Positions 27,486-35,773 of a DNA stretch of 64,000 nt are shown piece after piece. Origin of the DNA: Telmatospirillum sp. (GTDB taxonomy: Bacteria; Pseudomonadota; Alphaproteobacteria; CACIAM-22H2). The notes below the pieces were generated by a model that had not been told where the DNA came from, ran no database searches, and worked only from the letters and a program-made list of their open reading frames with translations. Each line of letters starts with the position of its first letter. Position 1 is the stretch's first letter. The DNA lies in contig JADCGL010000004.1 of assembly GCA_020248985.1 (NCBI GenBank), positions 1-64,000 of the forward strand, written 5' to 3'. The position numbers were made by a program, and so were the translations under genes.

Positions 27486-28805
27486 ATGGGGTGTTCCGGC
27501 CGCTTTTTGGCATTCCTGCTTTTCGCGATCGCTGCTTGGGCCGGCAGTGCGCACGCACAAAACGACACGACCTTCGAAATCGTGAACCGCGCGCGCGTGC
27601 CCATTTTCGAGGTCTATGTCTCGCCTTCCGCCCTCGACGATTGGGGGCGAGACGTATTGCGCGACGACGTGATCCTGCCCGGGGCGCGTAAGACCGTGCG
27701 GCCGGCTGCCAACGAGTGCATCTTCGACGTGCGCATCGTCTATCGCGGCGGCCAATCCGAGGAACGGCGGCGCCAGAATCTGTGCCAATTGTCCGAAATG
27801 GCCTTCGACGGCGGAGCCCCCGCCCCTTCTGCACAAGCAGACGCGCAAGGCGATCCGAGTTTTGCGCTGGTCAACCGCGCGCCGCGCACGATCGCGCAGA
27901 TCTACGTCTCGCGCGCCAGCGAAACCGATTGGGGGCGCGACCGGCTCGGCGACGATGTGCTGGCCGCGGGCCAGCGCTTCAACGTGGACCTGCCGCAAGG
28001 CCCCTGCCAATGGGACATCGCGGTGGTCTACGACGACGATCGGCGCGAAGAGCTCAGAAACCAGAATCTCTGCAGCTTGACCGAGGTCGCGTTCGACGCG
28101 TCGAATGCGCGCGCTTCGGGCACGCCAGCCGCGCCGGCCCCCAACAGACGCCCCAACAGCGAGCAAGCGCGCGGCAACGAACAATCCTTCGGCACCGGCT
28201 TTTTCGTGTCGGCACAGGGGCACATGCTGACCAACGCGCATGTCGCGGGCGACTGCCAGCGCATCGGCGTGATGCTGGAAACCGGCCGCGTCGCGGCCCA
28301 GCTCGTGCGCAAGGACGAGCGCAACGATCTTGCCTTGATCAAGGTGGATGTGCGCGGGACGGTACCGTTCGCGCGCTTCCGCGCCCAGCCCTCGATCCGG
28401 GCCGGCGACGACATCGTGGTCGCGGGCTTTCCGTTGCCGACCTTGCTGCAGAACGGGCTCAACATCACGACCGGCAATGTGAGCGCCATGTCGGGCCTCG
28501 GCGGCAACATCGCCCTGATGCAGATCACTGCGCCCGTGCAGCCCGGCAACTCGGGCGGGCCCCTGCTCGACATGTCCGGCAATCTCGTGGGCGTCGTCGT
28601 GAGCAAACTCAATGCGCAGCGCGTGGCGCAGTCGACCGGCGACATTCCGCAGAACGTGAATTTCGCCGTGCAGGGCGCCGTCGCGCGCCTGTTCCTGGAA
28701 GCGGGCGGCCAGCGCTACGCCGAAGCGCCTTCGCAGCGCGACATGAAAGCCGCCGACGTCGCCGACCTATCGCGCAGCTTCACCTTCCAGATCGAATGCC
28801 GATAG
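27486..28805 (+). CDS. Trypsin-like serine protease with duplicated N-domain
   Basis: This 439-residue exported protein has a signal peptide (residues 1-24, ending SAHA) and a C-terminal chymotrypsin-fold protease (about 235-435). The triad is H252 (TNAHV), D281 (RNDLALI) and S356 (PGNSGGP). Before it are two tandem copies of an approximately 80-residue module (about 30-108 and 126-205). Each starts with F-x-x-VNRA, contains DWGRD, and carries two cysteines (C78/C100 and C174/C196). A linker rich in proline and alanine joins them to the protease. No PDZ domain is seen, unlike DegP. The last 188 bases of this gene occur again at 31229-31416, beyond the KAP NTPase gene. Confidence 0.88.
   Translation: MGCSGRFLAFLLFAIAAWAGSAHAQNDTTFEIVNRARVPIFEVYVSPSALDDWGRDVLRDDVILPGARKTVRPAANECIFDVRIVYRGGQSEERRRQNLCQLSEMAFDGGAPAPSAQADAQGDPSFALVNRAPRTIAQIYVSRASETDWGRDRLGDDVLAAGQRFNVDLPQGPCQWDIAVVYDDDRREELRNQNLCSLTEVAFDASNARASGTPAAPAPNRRPNSEQARGNEQSFGTGFFVSAQGHMLTNAHVAGDCQRIGVMLETGRVAAQLVRKDERNDLALIKVDVRGTVPFARFRAQPSIRAGDDIVVAGFPLPTLLQNGLNITTGNVSAMSGLGGNIALMQITAPVQPGNSGGPLLDMSGNLVGVVVSKLNAQRVAQSTGDIPQNVNFAVQGAVARLFLEAGGQRYAEAPSQRDMKAADVADLSRSFTFQIECR
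28618..28805 (+). repeat. Direct repeat copy 1 (protease 3' end)
   Basis: These 188 bases, ending exactly at the protease stop, are repeated in direct orientation at 31229-31416. The two copies differ at four positions, all third codon positions with no change in protein. Beyond the stop codon the flanks are unrelated. Confidence 0.95.
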
Positions 28806-29051
28806 AGACGGCGCGCGAAACTGCGCGAGGATTATGCTTTCAACAACAATAAAAAGCGTCTTGAAATCTCACTTTTATAAGCTCGCGCGAATCCCCTAGC
28901 TTCTACAGGTCGATGTTTGGCCCCCACGCCTTTGGACCAATGCAGATCCATTGATATAAAGAGTCTGGATGGCCGATCTGGTATGTTCAACGGCGGAGTG
29001 TAATACTGACATTGCCGAACCTACTTCAGATGACTCTTCTACGAGCGTGCA
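28806..29051. other. Leader region of the inserted KAP segment
   Basis: These 246 bases follow the protease stop and precede the KAP start. They are AT-richer than the host genes (for example AACAACAATAAAAAG near 28842) and have no clear open frame. They probably hold the promoter of the NTPase gene. Confidence 0.5.
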
Positions 29052-31229
29052 GTGATCAATCACCCCTACAACGACAAGCCGATCACCGATCCAGATGAAG
29101 ATCGATTTGGAGTTAATTCATTCGCAAGCGCACTCGCGCAAAGTATCCGTTCGCTTGCGACACCAGAAGGTTCGGTCATCGCTCTAAACGGCCCATGGGG
29201 AAGCGGCAAGAGCAGCGCCGTAAACCTAATCCGACACCATCTGAAAAAAACTGCTGATCGCGACAGAATCGATGTTGTCAATTTTGAGTGCTGGTGGTTT
29301 CGCGGTGAAGACGCGCTAGCACTTGCATTCTTTCGCGAGATCTACGCAGCACTCAATCCGAGCCTTGGGGAACGTACAAAGAAAATCATCCCTAAGTTGG
29401 GTTCTCGCCTACTACGTGCAGGCTCAGTTGTAGGGCCTGCAGTCGATCTCGCTGGCGGGGCCGGTGCAGGCACAATCGCCGCAGGGGCAATGGAGTGGCT
29501 CAGCGCGATGATTGAGCAGGACGAGAGCGTTGAGAAGCTACACGCTGAACTGTCAAAGAAGCTTGCAGAACTGGACCGCCGATTCCTTATCATCATCGAT
29601 GATATCGACCGACTTTCACCCGAAGAGGCATTGCTGGTTTTTCGCTTGGTCAAGTCCATTGGACGCCTGCCCAACGTCATTTACCTGCTTGTATACGATC
29701 GAGAGCTCGCTGAGCGAATTGTCGCAGAACGCTTCCCTGCGGAAGGCGCGCACTATCTTGAGAAGATCGTGCAAGCTGTATTTGAACTGCCGGGTCCAGA
29801 TCACGCAGACCTATGTTCACAGTTGCTAAATCATGTTCAAGCCATCTTCGGCGATGCTGAATTCCAAAGAGATATATTTGACTTTATGAATATCTTTTAT
29901 GACGTCGTCGCTCCCGAACTTCAACGGCCACGCGACATACCCAGAATTGTAAATGCACTTTCAGTAACCTGGCCCCCAATAGCAGGTGAGGTCTATGCAG
30001 CAGACTTAATGGCGCTAGAGACTCTTCGCGTACTGCAACCTTCCTTCTATATGGCAATTCGTAACAATGGCGATCTAATCCATGGGGCAAAAAAGACTGA
30101 TACGCGCGGCTCGCAGCAAGAGCGGAGCAACGAATATGATCGACGCCTGCTTGGTTCTTTCGGTGAGCATGAGCGACAGCGCTATCGCCGCGCATTAATG
30201 CGTTTGTTTCCTCAGCTGCAGGGCATTTGGAGCAATAATTCTCACTCGTCGAGTTTTTATGACAATTGGTCCCGGCAGCGGCGCGCCTGCTCCAAAGAGC
30301 ATTTTGGTACTTACTTCCGCTTAGCCGTTGGCGAAAATGCAATTCCCAAAAAGGAAATCGACGAACTTATCTCTCGAGCCGATGATTCAGATTTCGTTTC
30401 GGCAATCCTTCGAGCTGGACTTGAGAAAAAACGACGGAATGGCTCAACTCGTGCGTCCGCATTGCTTGAGCAACTGAATGTCTATGCAACGGAAATTGAC
30501 CAAGCCAAGATCCCGTCATTTCTTGCGGTCCTATTTTCAATCGCCGATGACCTTGATGTTACCTCAGACGAGGGAAAGGCATTCGAATTTGTCGACAACA
30601 GTATTCGCATTCATTGGCTTATTCGGCGGCTTACCCTCGAGCGTCTTCGTCTCGATGTTCGGGCAGAGGTGTTTAAGCGTGCCTGCGAAAAAGCTGCATT
30701 GGGCTGGCTGATCGACTTTTCAGAATCCGCTTATGCAGATTATCACCCGCGTGATGGAAGAGAACCCGAACGCGAAGAGCGCTGCCTTGTAACTAAAAGT
30801 ATTGCAGATGAATTGAGACATACGGCAAGTGACCGAATTGCTTTGGCTGCAGCCGACGGTACTCTCGCCGCCCATCGGAAGCTGCCCTCACTCTTATTTA
30901 GCTGGCATCGGCTTTCTGGCGACAACACTGCAGTTCGAGCCTGGACTGACCGCCAACTCGAAGACGACGCAATGGTCGCCCGCCTCGCATCAGCCTTTAC
31001 CTCGCATTCATGGTCGTCCAGTGCAGGCTTCGCAGGTTTGTCTGATCGCGTCGCACGACGGAATATCCGCGCTGTGGTCCAAGGACTCGAAGAAATTATT
31101 GACACTGAGAGATTCCGAGACAGGGTCGAACTATTAGCAACTGCAGATCACGTTAGAATAGAAGATAAAGAGGCTTTGATAACTTTCCTGGATGCGTGGA
31201 GGAAGCAGGAGGATGGGCGAGAACGCTGA
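29052..31229 (+). CDS. KAP-family P-loop NTPase
   Basis: This 725-residue protein has Walker A GPWGSGKSS at residues 47-55 and Walker B LIIIDDIDRL ending near residue 188. A short hydrophobic, glycine/alanine-rich segment lies between them (about 124-150). That insertion of membrane-type helices is a hallmark of KAP NTPases, which attach to the inner face of the membrane and are repeatedly found in phage-defence contexts. The C-terminal 400 residues are helical and unrecognised. Translation is taken from GTG at 29052. Codon and base use are AT-richer than the neighbours. The stop (31227-31229) abuts the second copy of the protease 3' end, so the gene appears to be a cargo insertion. Confidence 0.88.
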   Translation: MINHPYNDKPITDPDEDRFGVNSFASALAQSIRSLATPEGSVIALNGPWGSGKSSAVNLIRHHLKKTADRDRIDVVNFECWWFRGEDALALAFFREIYAALNPSLGERTKKIIPKLGSRLLRAGSVVGPAVDLAGGAGAGTIAAGAMEWLSAMIEQDESVEKLHAELSKKLAELDRRFLIIIDDIDRLSPEEALLVFRLVKSIGRLPNVIYLLVYDRELAERIVAERFPAEGAHYLEKIVQAVFELPGPDHADLCSQLLNHVQAIFGDAEFQRDIFDFMNIFYDVVAPELQRPRDIPRIVNALSVTWPPIAGEVYAADLMALETLRVLQPSFYMAIRNNGDLIHGAKKTDTRGSQQERSNEYDRRLLGSFGEHERQRYRRALMRLFPQLQGIWSNNSHSSSFYDNWSRQRRACSKEHFGTYFRLAVGENAIPKKEIDELISRADDSDFVSAILRAGLEKKRRNGSTRASALLEQLNVYATEIDQAKIPSFLAVLFSIADDLDVTSDEGKAFEFVDNSIRIHWLIRRLTLERLRLDVRAEVFKRACEKAALGWLIDFSESAYADYHPRDGREPEREERCLVTKSIADELRHTASDRIALAAADGTLAAHRKLPSLLFSWHRLSGDNTAVRAWTDRQLEDDAMVARLASAFTSHSWSSSAGFAGLSDRVARRNIRAVVQGLEEIIDTERFRDRVELLATADHVRIEDKEALITFLDAWRKQEDGRER

Positions 31230-31416
31230 GCGCGTGGCGCAGTCGACCGGCGACATTCCGCAGAACGTGAATTTCGCCGTGCAGGGCGCCGTCGCGCGCC
31301 TGTTCCTGGAAGCGGGCGGCCAGCGCTACGCCGAAGCGCCGTCGCAGCGCGACATGAAAGCGGCCGACGTGGCCGACCTGTCGCGCAGCTTCACCTTCCA
31401 GATCGAATGCCGATAG
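31229..31416 (+). pseudogene. Second copy of protease 3' end (direct repeat copy 2)
   Basis: This duplicate encodes the last 61 residues of the protease (from RVAQSTGDIPQ to FQIECR and stop) and begins at the last base of the KAP stop codon. An ATG at 31213 could start a 67-codon frame through it, but it would lack the whole protease domain. The four differences from copy 1 are synonymous and each ends in G here, matching host codon preference. This copy therefore may be the original chromosomal gene end, displaced by the insertion. Confidence 0.8.
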
Positions 31417-31426
31417 CGCCCGTCTT

Positions 31427-32320
31427 TTAAGCCCGGCCCTGGAACTGGCGGCCGGCGGCGGCGAGCGAGTCGAGGAAAGCGCCGGCGGCGGGCGACAGGC
31501 CCTCGCGCGGCGTCACCGCGCACAGGCGCCGCTTGGCCGGCGGATCGAGCGGAACCACGGCCAAGCGCCGTTCGCCCGACGGCACGCTGAGTTCGGGCAC
31601 GATCGACACCCCCACCCCTTCGCGCACCATCGCCATGAGTGCCGTCTGGTCGCGCACCGAGAAGGCGACGCGCGGCACCACAGCTTCGCGCGCGAACAAT
31701 GCGCGGATATCGGCTTCCGAGCCGCCATTGGGCATCACGAAACTTTCGTCGGCGAGATCGGCCGGCGACACTTTCTCGGAATTGGCGAGACGGTGGCGCT
31801 TGGGCATGATCGCCAGCAGATCGTCTTCGGCGACCGGGATCGTGTCGAAATCGCGCGGCAATTCGGCCGTGAGACCGATATCGACCGTGCTGCCGACGAC
31901 CCAATCGCGCACTTCGTGGTCGGTGCCTTCGATCAGCACCACTTCGATGCCGGGATAGCGCGTGCTGAAATTCTTGATGATCGGCGGCAGCAGGCGCGTG
32001 GCCGCACTCGACACGCTGCCCACGCGCACGCGCCCGCTCTGCAGGCCGGTCAAAGCCTGGGCGCGCGTGCGCACGCGTTCGATCGCGTCGAGGGCCGCGC
32101 GCGCATCGGCCTGGATCGCCGCCCCCGGGGCCGTCGCGGCCACGCGGCCGCGCGTGCGCAACAGCAGCACCACGCCCAGCGATTCCTCGAGAGCCGCCAC
32201 CGCCTGGCTCACGCCCGACTGGGTCAGCCCCAGTTTATGCGCGGCAGCGGTAAACCCGCCCTCGTCCAAAACCGCAAGAAAAGCGCGCAATTGCCCGACA
32301 TTGATGGTCGAAGTACTCAT
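31427..32320 (-). CDS. LysR-family transcriptional regulator
   Basis: This 297-residue regulator has a helix-turn-helix at residues 8-65 (FLAVLDEGGFTAAAHKLGLT) and a C-terminal effector domain. The ATG at 32320 fits the family; an upstream in-frame extension adds only basic residues. It lies downstream of aceA on the same strand, beyond a terminator, and converges with the KAP/repeat segment. Its target genes are not evident from context. Confidence 0.88.
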   Translation of the reverse strand: MSTSTINVGQLRAFLAVLDEGGFTAAAHKLGLTQSGVSQAVAALEESLGVVLLLRTRGRVAATAPGAAIQADARAALDAIERVRTRAQALTGLQSGRVRVGSVSSAATRLLPPIIKNFSTRYPGIEVVLIEGTDHEVRDWVVGSTVDIGLTAELPRDFDTIPVAEDDLLAIMPKRHRLANSEKVSPADLADESFVMPNGGSEADIRALFAREAVVPRVAFSVRDQTALMAMVREGVGVSIVPELSVPSGERRLAVVPLDPPAKRRLCAVTPREGLSPAAGAFLDSLAAAGRQFQGRA

Positions 32321-32445
32321 CTGACGATGATTCTCTCTAATTCTCGATTCGCGCACCCATTTGCTAAGCTAATAGCACGGGGCGCCGGAGTCCATCGAAT
32401 TTAACAAATGCTTAAGAACTGGCGAACGAAATATTCGGCGGCACC

Positions 32446-32484
32446 AAAAAGCAGAAGGGCCGGCACCTTTCGGCACCGACCCTT
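32446..32484 (-). terminator. Terminator of aceA
   Basis: On the minus strand a 13-base-pair hairpin with a GAAA loop (AAGGGTCGGTGCC / GGTGCCGGCCCTT, three wobble pairs) is followed by CTGC and five thymines. It lies 29 bases after the aceA stop. Confidence 0.8.
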
Positions 32485-32513
32485 CGCCCGGGGGGCGTTT
32501 CCTCGTTTTTTGA

Positions 32514-33803
32514 TTATTCCGCCGCGTGCGGCACCGCCTTCGGGCGGTCATGGAATTGGTCGGTTTCGGTCGAACCGGCCATCGCCGTGGTCGAGGCTTT
32601 GCCGGCCGAAATCGCAACCGCGACCGCGTCGAAATAGCTGGTACCCACTTCGCGCTGGTGGCGCGTGGCGGTGTAGCCGTGCTTCTCGGCGTCGAACTCG
32701 GCCTGCTGCAGTTCCGAGTACGCGCCCATGCCGCGCTTGGCGTAGCCGCGCGCCAGCTCGTACATCGAGTAGTTCAGCGCGTGGAAGCCCGCGAGCGTCA
32801 CGAACTGGAACTTGTAGCCCATCTCGCCGATCTGCTGCTGGAAGGTCTCGATCGTCTGCGGATCGAGCTTCTTGCGCCAGTTGAACGAGGGCGAGCAATT
32901 GTAGGCGAGCATCTTGCCCGGGAACTGGCGGCGCAGCTCTTGGGCGAACTCGCGCGCTTCGCCCAGATCCGGCTCCGAAGTTTCCCACCACAGCAGATCC
33001 GAATAGGGCGCATACGCCAAACCGCGCGCGATCGCGTATTCCACGCCCTTGCCTTCCTTGATGCGGAAGAAGCCTTCGGGCGTGCGCTCGCCCGTGAGGA
33101 ACGGCCGGTCGCGCTCGTCGACGTCCGAGGTGATGAGCTGGGCCGAATGCGCGTCGGTGCGCGCGAGCAGCACGGTCGGCACGCCTTCGACGTCGGCGGC
33201 CAAGCGTGCCGCGTTCAGCGTGCGGCAATGCTGGCTCATGGGCACCAGCACCTTGCCGCCCAAATGGCCGCATTTCTTTTCGGACGCGAGCTGGTCTTCG
33301 AAATGCACGCCCGAAGCGCCCGCCTCGATCATCGACTTCATGAGTTCGTAGGCGTTGAGCGCACCGCCGAAGCCCGCTTCGGCATCCGCGATGATGGGGG
33401 CGAACCAATGGGTGTCGCCCTTGCCTTCCATGGTCTGGATCTGGTCGGCGCGGCGCAGCGCGTTGTTGATGCGCTTGACCACGTCCGGCACCGAGGAGAC
33501 CGGATAAAGCGACTGGTCGGGATACATCTGGCCCGCATTGTTGGCGTCGGCCGCGACCTGCCAGCCCGACAGATAGATGGCCTTCAAGCCGGCCTTGACC
33601 TGCTGCATGGCCTGGTTGCCGGTGAGGGCGCCCAGCGTGTTCACGTAGGGCTCGGTCTTCAGGAGGTTCCACAGGCGCTCCGCCCCGCGACGGGCCAGCG
33701 TGTGCTCGATGCGCAAGGAACCGGCCAGCTTCTTGACGTCGGCGGCGGTGTAGTCGCGCTTGATGCCTTCCCAACGCGGGTTCGTGGTCCAGTCGTTTTC
33801 CAT
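32514..33803 (-). CDS. aceA: Isocitrate lyase
   Basis: This 429-residue enzyme cleaves isocitrate to glyoxylate and succinate, the first step of the glyoxylate shunt used on acetate and fatty acids. The catalytic signature K176-K-C-G-H180 (C178 as general acid) and the upstream [14 protein letters not shown] and [15 protein letters not shown] segments are diagnostic. Length is normal. Malate synthase is not in the window. It is divergent from a RamB/ScfR-type regulator, which in related bacteria controls glyoxylate or short-chain-acyl metabolism genes. Confidence 0.97.
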   Translation of the reverse strand: MENDWTTNPRWEGIKRDYTAADVKKLAGSLRIEHTLARRGAERLWNLLKTEPYVNTLGALTGNQAMQQVKAGLKAIYLSGWQVAADANNAGQMYPDQSLYPVSSVPDVVKRINNALRRADQIQTMEGKGDTHWFAPIIADAEAGFGGALNAYELMKSMIEAGASGVHFEDQLASEKKCGHLGGKVLVPMSQHCRTLNAARLAADVEGVPTVLLARTDAHSAQLITSDVDERDRPFLTGERTPEGFFRIKEGKGVEYAIARGLAYAPYSDLLWWETSEPDLGEAREFAQELRRQFPGKMLAYNCSPSFNWRKKLDPQTIETFQQQIGEMGYKFQFVTLAGFHALNYSMYELARGYAKRGMGAYSELQQAEFDAEKHGYTATRHQREVGTSYFDAVAVAISAGKASTTAMAGSTETDQFHDRPKAVPHAAE

Positions 33804-33963
33804 GTGGCGCCTCCGAGAAGAAAGATTCGATGTAAACATCTTCACAGTGCGTGTGCGTGCCCGACAGCCCAAAAACGGCCCAAAACCGTAAACTCGTCGC
33901 TGGATTTGCAAGTTTCGGCAGTGCGGTGTAAAGTTTGTAAATCAGGCCGCAACGAGGCAGGCA
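33804..33963. promoter_or_regulatory. Divergent aceA/ramB control region
   Basis: These 160 bases contain two kinds of candidate operator. One is a GATGT-AA-ACATC inverted repeat close to aceA. The other is a group of TTTGCAA/TTTGTAAA-like half-sites closer to the regulator, within about 33900-33945. Related regulators recognise TTTGCAAA-type repeats. The match is imperfect and assigned by eye. Confidence 0.4.
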
Positions 33964-35382
33964 ATGGCGCGCAAAACGCTGCTGGGCAACAAAATCCGCC
34001 GTTTGCGCGAGCAGGCGAACCTCACGCAAGCGCGCATGGCCGAGCAGCTCGGCATCTCGGCGAGCTATCTCAACCTCATCGAACACGACCAGCGGCCGGT
34101 GACGGTGGCCCTGCTGCTGAAGCTCGGCAAGCAGTTCGACGTCGAATTGACCGACTTGTCCGACGACGACGACCGCAAACTCGCCACGGGCCTGCGCGAA
34201 GTGTTCGCCGACGGCACGCTCGCCGCCCAGGGGATTTCCCCCGAAGAGATCAAGGCGCTCGCCGAAGCGGCCCCCAACGCGGCCAAGGCGATCCTCGAAC
34301 TCTACCGCGCCTATCGCCTGGCGCGCGACGATGCGCAATCGATGACGTTGGGCCTGCCGAGCGGCAACACGCGCAAGATGGTGCTGCCCGCCGAAGAGGC
34401 GCGCGACTTCTTCCACGACCGCACGAACTATTTTTCCGATATCGAAGACGCCGCCGAGGCGGTCTTGACACAAGCCGGTGTCCCGATCGGCGAAGCCTGG
34501 CGCGGCCTCGTCGATTACGCCAAGGCGCGGTTTTCGATCGCGGTCGAAATCGTCGAGCCAGCCGCACTCGCAGGTGCCGTGCGCCGCTACGACACAAAAA
34601 CCAAAACGCTGCAATTGAGCGAAACATTGCCGCGCGCGTCGCGCCGCTTCCATCTCGCCTACCAGATCGGCCTATTCGCCGCGCGCAAGCAGGTCGATCT
34701 CATCGCCGCGACGGCCAAACTCGCGTCCAAGGAAACCGAAACGCTGGTGCGCGTCGGTCTCTACAATTATTTCGCCGGTGCCGTGCTGATGCCGTACACG
34801 CCGTACCTCGCGGCCGCGCGAAGCGTGCGCTACGACATCGAACTTCTGTCGAACCATTTCGGCGTCAGTTTCGAACAAGCCTGCCATCGCCTTTCCACGC
34901 TGCAGCGCCCCGGCGACAAGGGCGTGCCCTTGTGGCTCGTGCGCGTGGACATTGCCGGCAACGTCTCGAAACGCTTCTCGGCCGCCGGTTTCCATTTCTC
35001 GCGATTCGGCGGCTCGTGCCCGCGCTGGATCGTGCACGAGGCTTTCACGAGCCCCGGCCGCATCCTGACGCAAGCCGCCCGCTTGCCCGACGGTGCCACG
35101 TTCTTCTGCGTGGCGCGCACGGTCGCCAAAACCGGCGGCGGCTATCTCGAGCCGCAAAGCCTGCTCGCAGTCGGGATCGGCTGCGAAATCGCGAATGCGC
35201 ACGAGCTTGTCTATGCCGACGGCATGGACCTCGAAAAACTCGGCCATGTCGTGGATATCGGCGTGGGCTGCCGCGTGTGCGAACGCGAAAACTGCCGCCA
35301 GCGCGCCTACCCGCCGCTGCAGCACCGCCTCGACATCGACGTGAATGTGAAAGGTGCGAGTGCGTACGCGTTCAAGAAGTGA
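33964..35382 (+). CDS. XRE/ScfR-type regulator of glyoxylate or acyl metabolism
   Basis: This 472-residue regulator has three parts. An N-terminal XRE helix-turn-helix spans about residues 8-62 (KIRRLREQANLTQARMAEQL, SASYLNLIEHDQRPVTVALL). A central IrrE-like domain (about 155-290) lacks an obvious HExxH. A C-terminal cysteine-containing domain (about 300-450, with GVGCRVCERENCRQRAYPP) follows. This is the RamB/ScfR/PccR layout, which responds to acyl-CoA and controls genes such as isocitrate lyase. It is divergent from aceA, supporting that role here. A cysteine trio near residues 438-446 could sense redox or bind metal. Confidence 0.85.
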   Translation: MARKTLLGNKIRRLREQANLTQARMAEQLGISASYLNLIEHDQRPVTVALLLKLGKQFDVELTDLSDDDDRKLATGLREVFADGTLAAQGISPEEIKALAEAAPNAAKAILELYRAYRLARDDAQSMTLGLPSGNTRKMVLPAEEARDFFHDRTNYFSDIEDAAEAVLTQAGVPIGEAWRGLVDYAKARFSIAVEIVEPAALAGAVRRYDTKTKTLQLSETLPRASRRFHLAYQIGLFAARKQVDLIAATAKLASKETETLVRVGLYNYFAGAVLMPYTPYLAAARSVRYDIELLSNHFGVSFEQACHRLSTLQRPGDKGVPLWLVRVDIAGNVSKRFSAAGFHFSRFGGSCPRWIVHEAFTSPGRILTQAARLPDGATFFCVARTVAKTGGGYLEPQSLLAVGIGCEIANAHELVYADGMDLEKLGHVVDIGVGCRVCERENCRQRAYPPLQHRLDIDVNVKGASAYAFKK

Positions 35383-35440
35383 CGCGTGCAGCGTTCGACA
35401 ATCGTTTGAATGATTCGAACGGATCGACTAGGACTGCACG

Positions 35441-35692
35441 ATGAAACGCATCGCAGCCACCGACTTGATCCGCAATATCGGCACTTTTTTGCGCCACGCC
35501 GCCGAAGGCCCCGTGACCGTCACATCGCACGGGCGGGACAATTCGGTGCTGATTTCCGCCACCGCCTATCGCGCGTTGGTGGCCAATCAGATCCGTGCCG
35601 CCGCGCTACCCACCGGCGGCACGGCGGCGGACCCAGCGCCAGAACGCGACGCGAAAGCGAAGAACGATCGCGACCGCGCCGACCGTTTCTGA
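35441..35692 (+). CDS. Phd/YefM-like antitoxin (orphan)
   Basis: This 83-residue protein has the N-terminal layout of Phd/YefM antitoxins: MKRIAATDLIRNIGTFLRHA, then a strand pattern PVTVTSHGRDNSVLIS with AYRAL. These fold into a DNA-binding dimer. The C-terminal half is charged and probably disordered, as in toxin-binding tails. No Doc, YoeB or VapC-type toxin gene follows. The neighbouring minus-strand Fic protein belongs to the same fold family as Doc but is in a different orientation with its own inhibitory motif, so a pairing is only speculative. Confidence 0.65.
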   Translation: MKRIAATDLIRNIGTFLRHAAEGPVTVTSHGRDNSVLISATAYRALVANQIRAAALPTGGTAADPAPERDAKAKNDRDRADRF

Positions 35693-35773
35693 GGCCAACG
35701 ATGCTGCCCCCCTCACCTGCGACCGCTATTTCAAGCACGTGCCGAACGCCGCCTGTTTTCCGAACGCAATAGA

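Noticed and set aside
28806-31228. KAP segment as an insertion sequence or prophage fragment
   Set aside because: No transposase, integrase, phage structural gene or terminal inverted repeat is visible; the flanks are direct copies of a gene end.
31192-31416. A separate small gene formed by the second protease gene end
   Set aside because: It encodes only the final 61 protease residues with no start context of its own beyond an ATG overlapping the KAP frame; it is better explained as the repeat copy.
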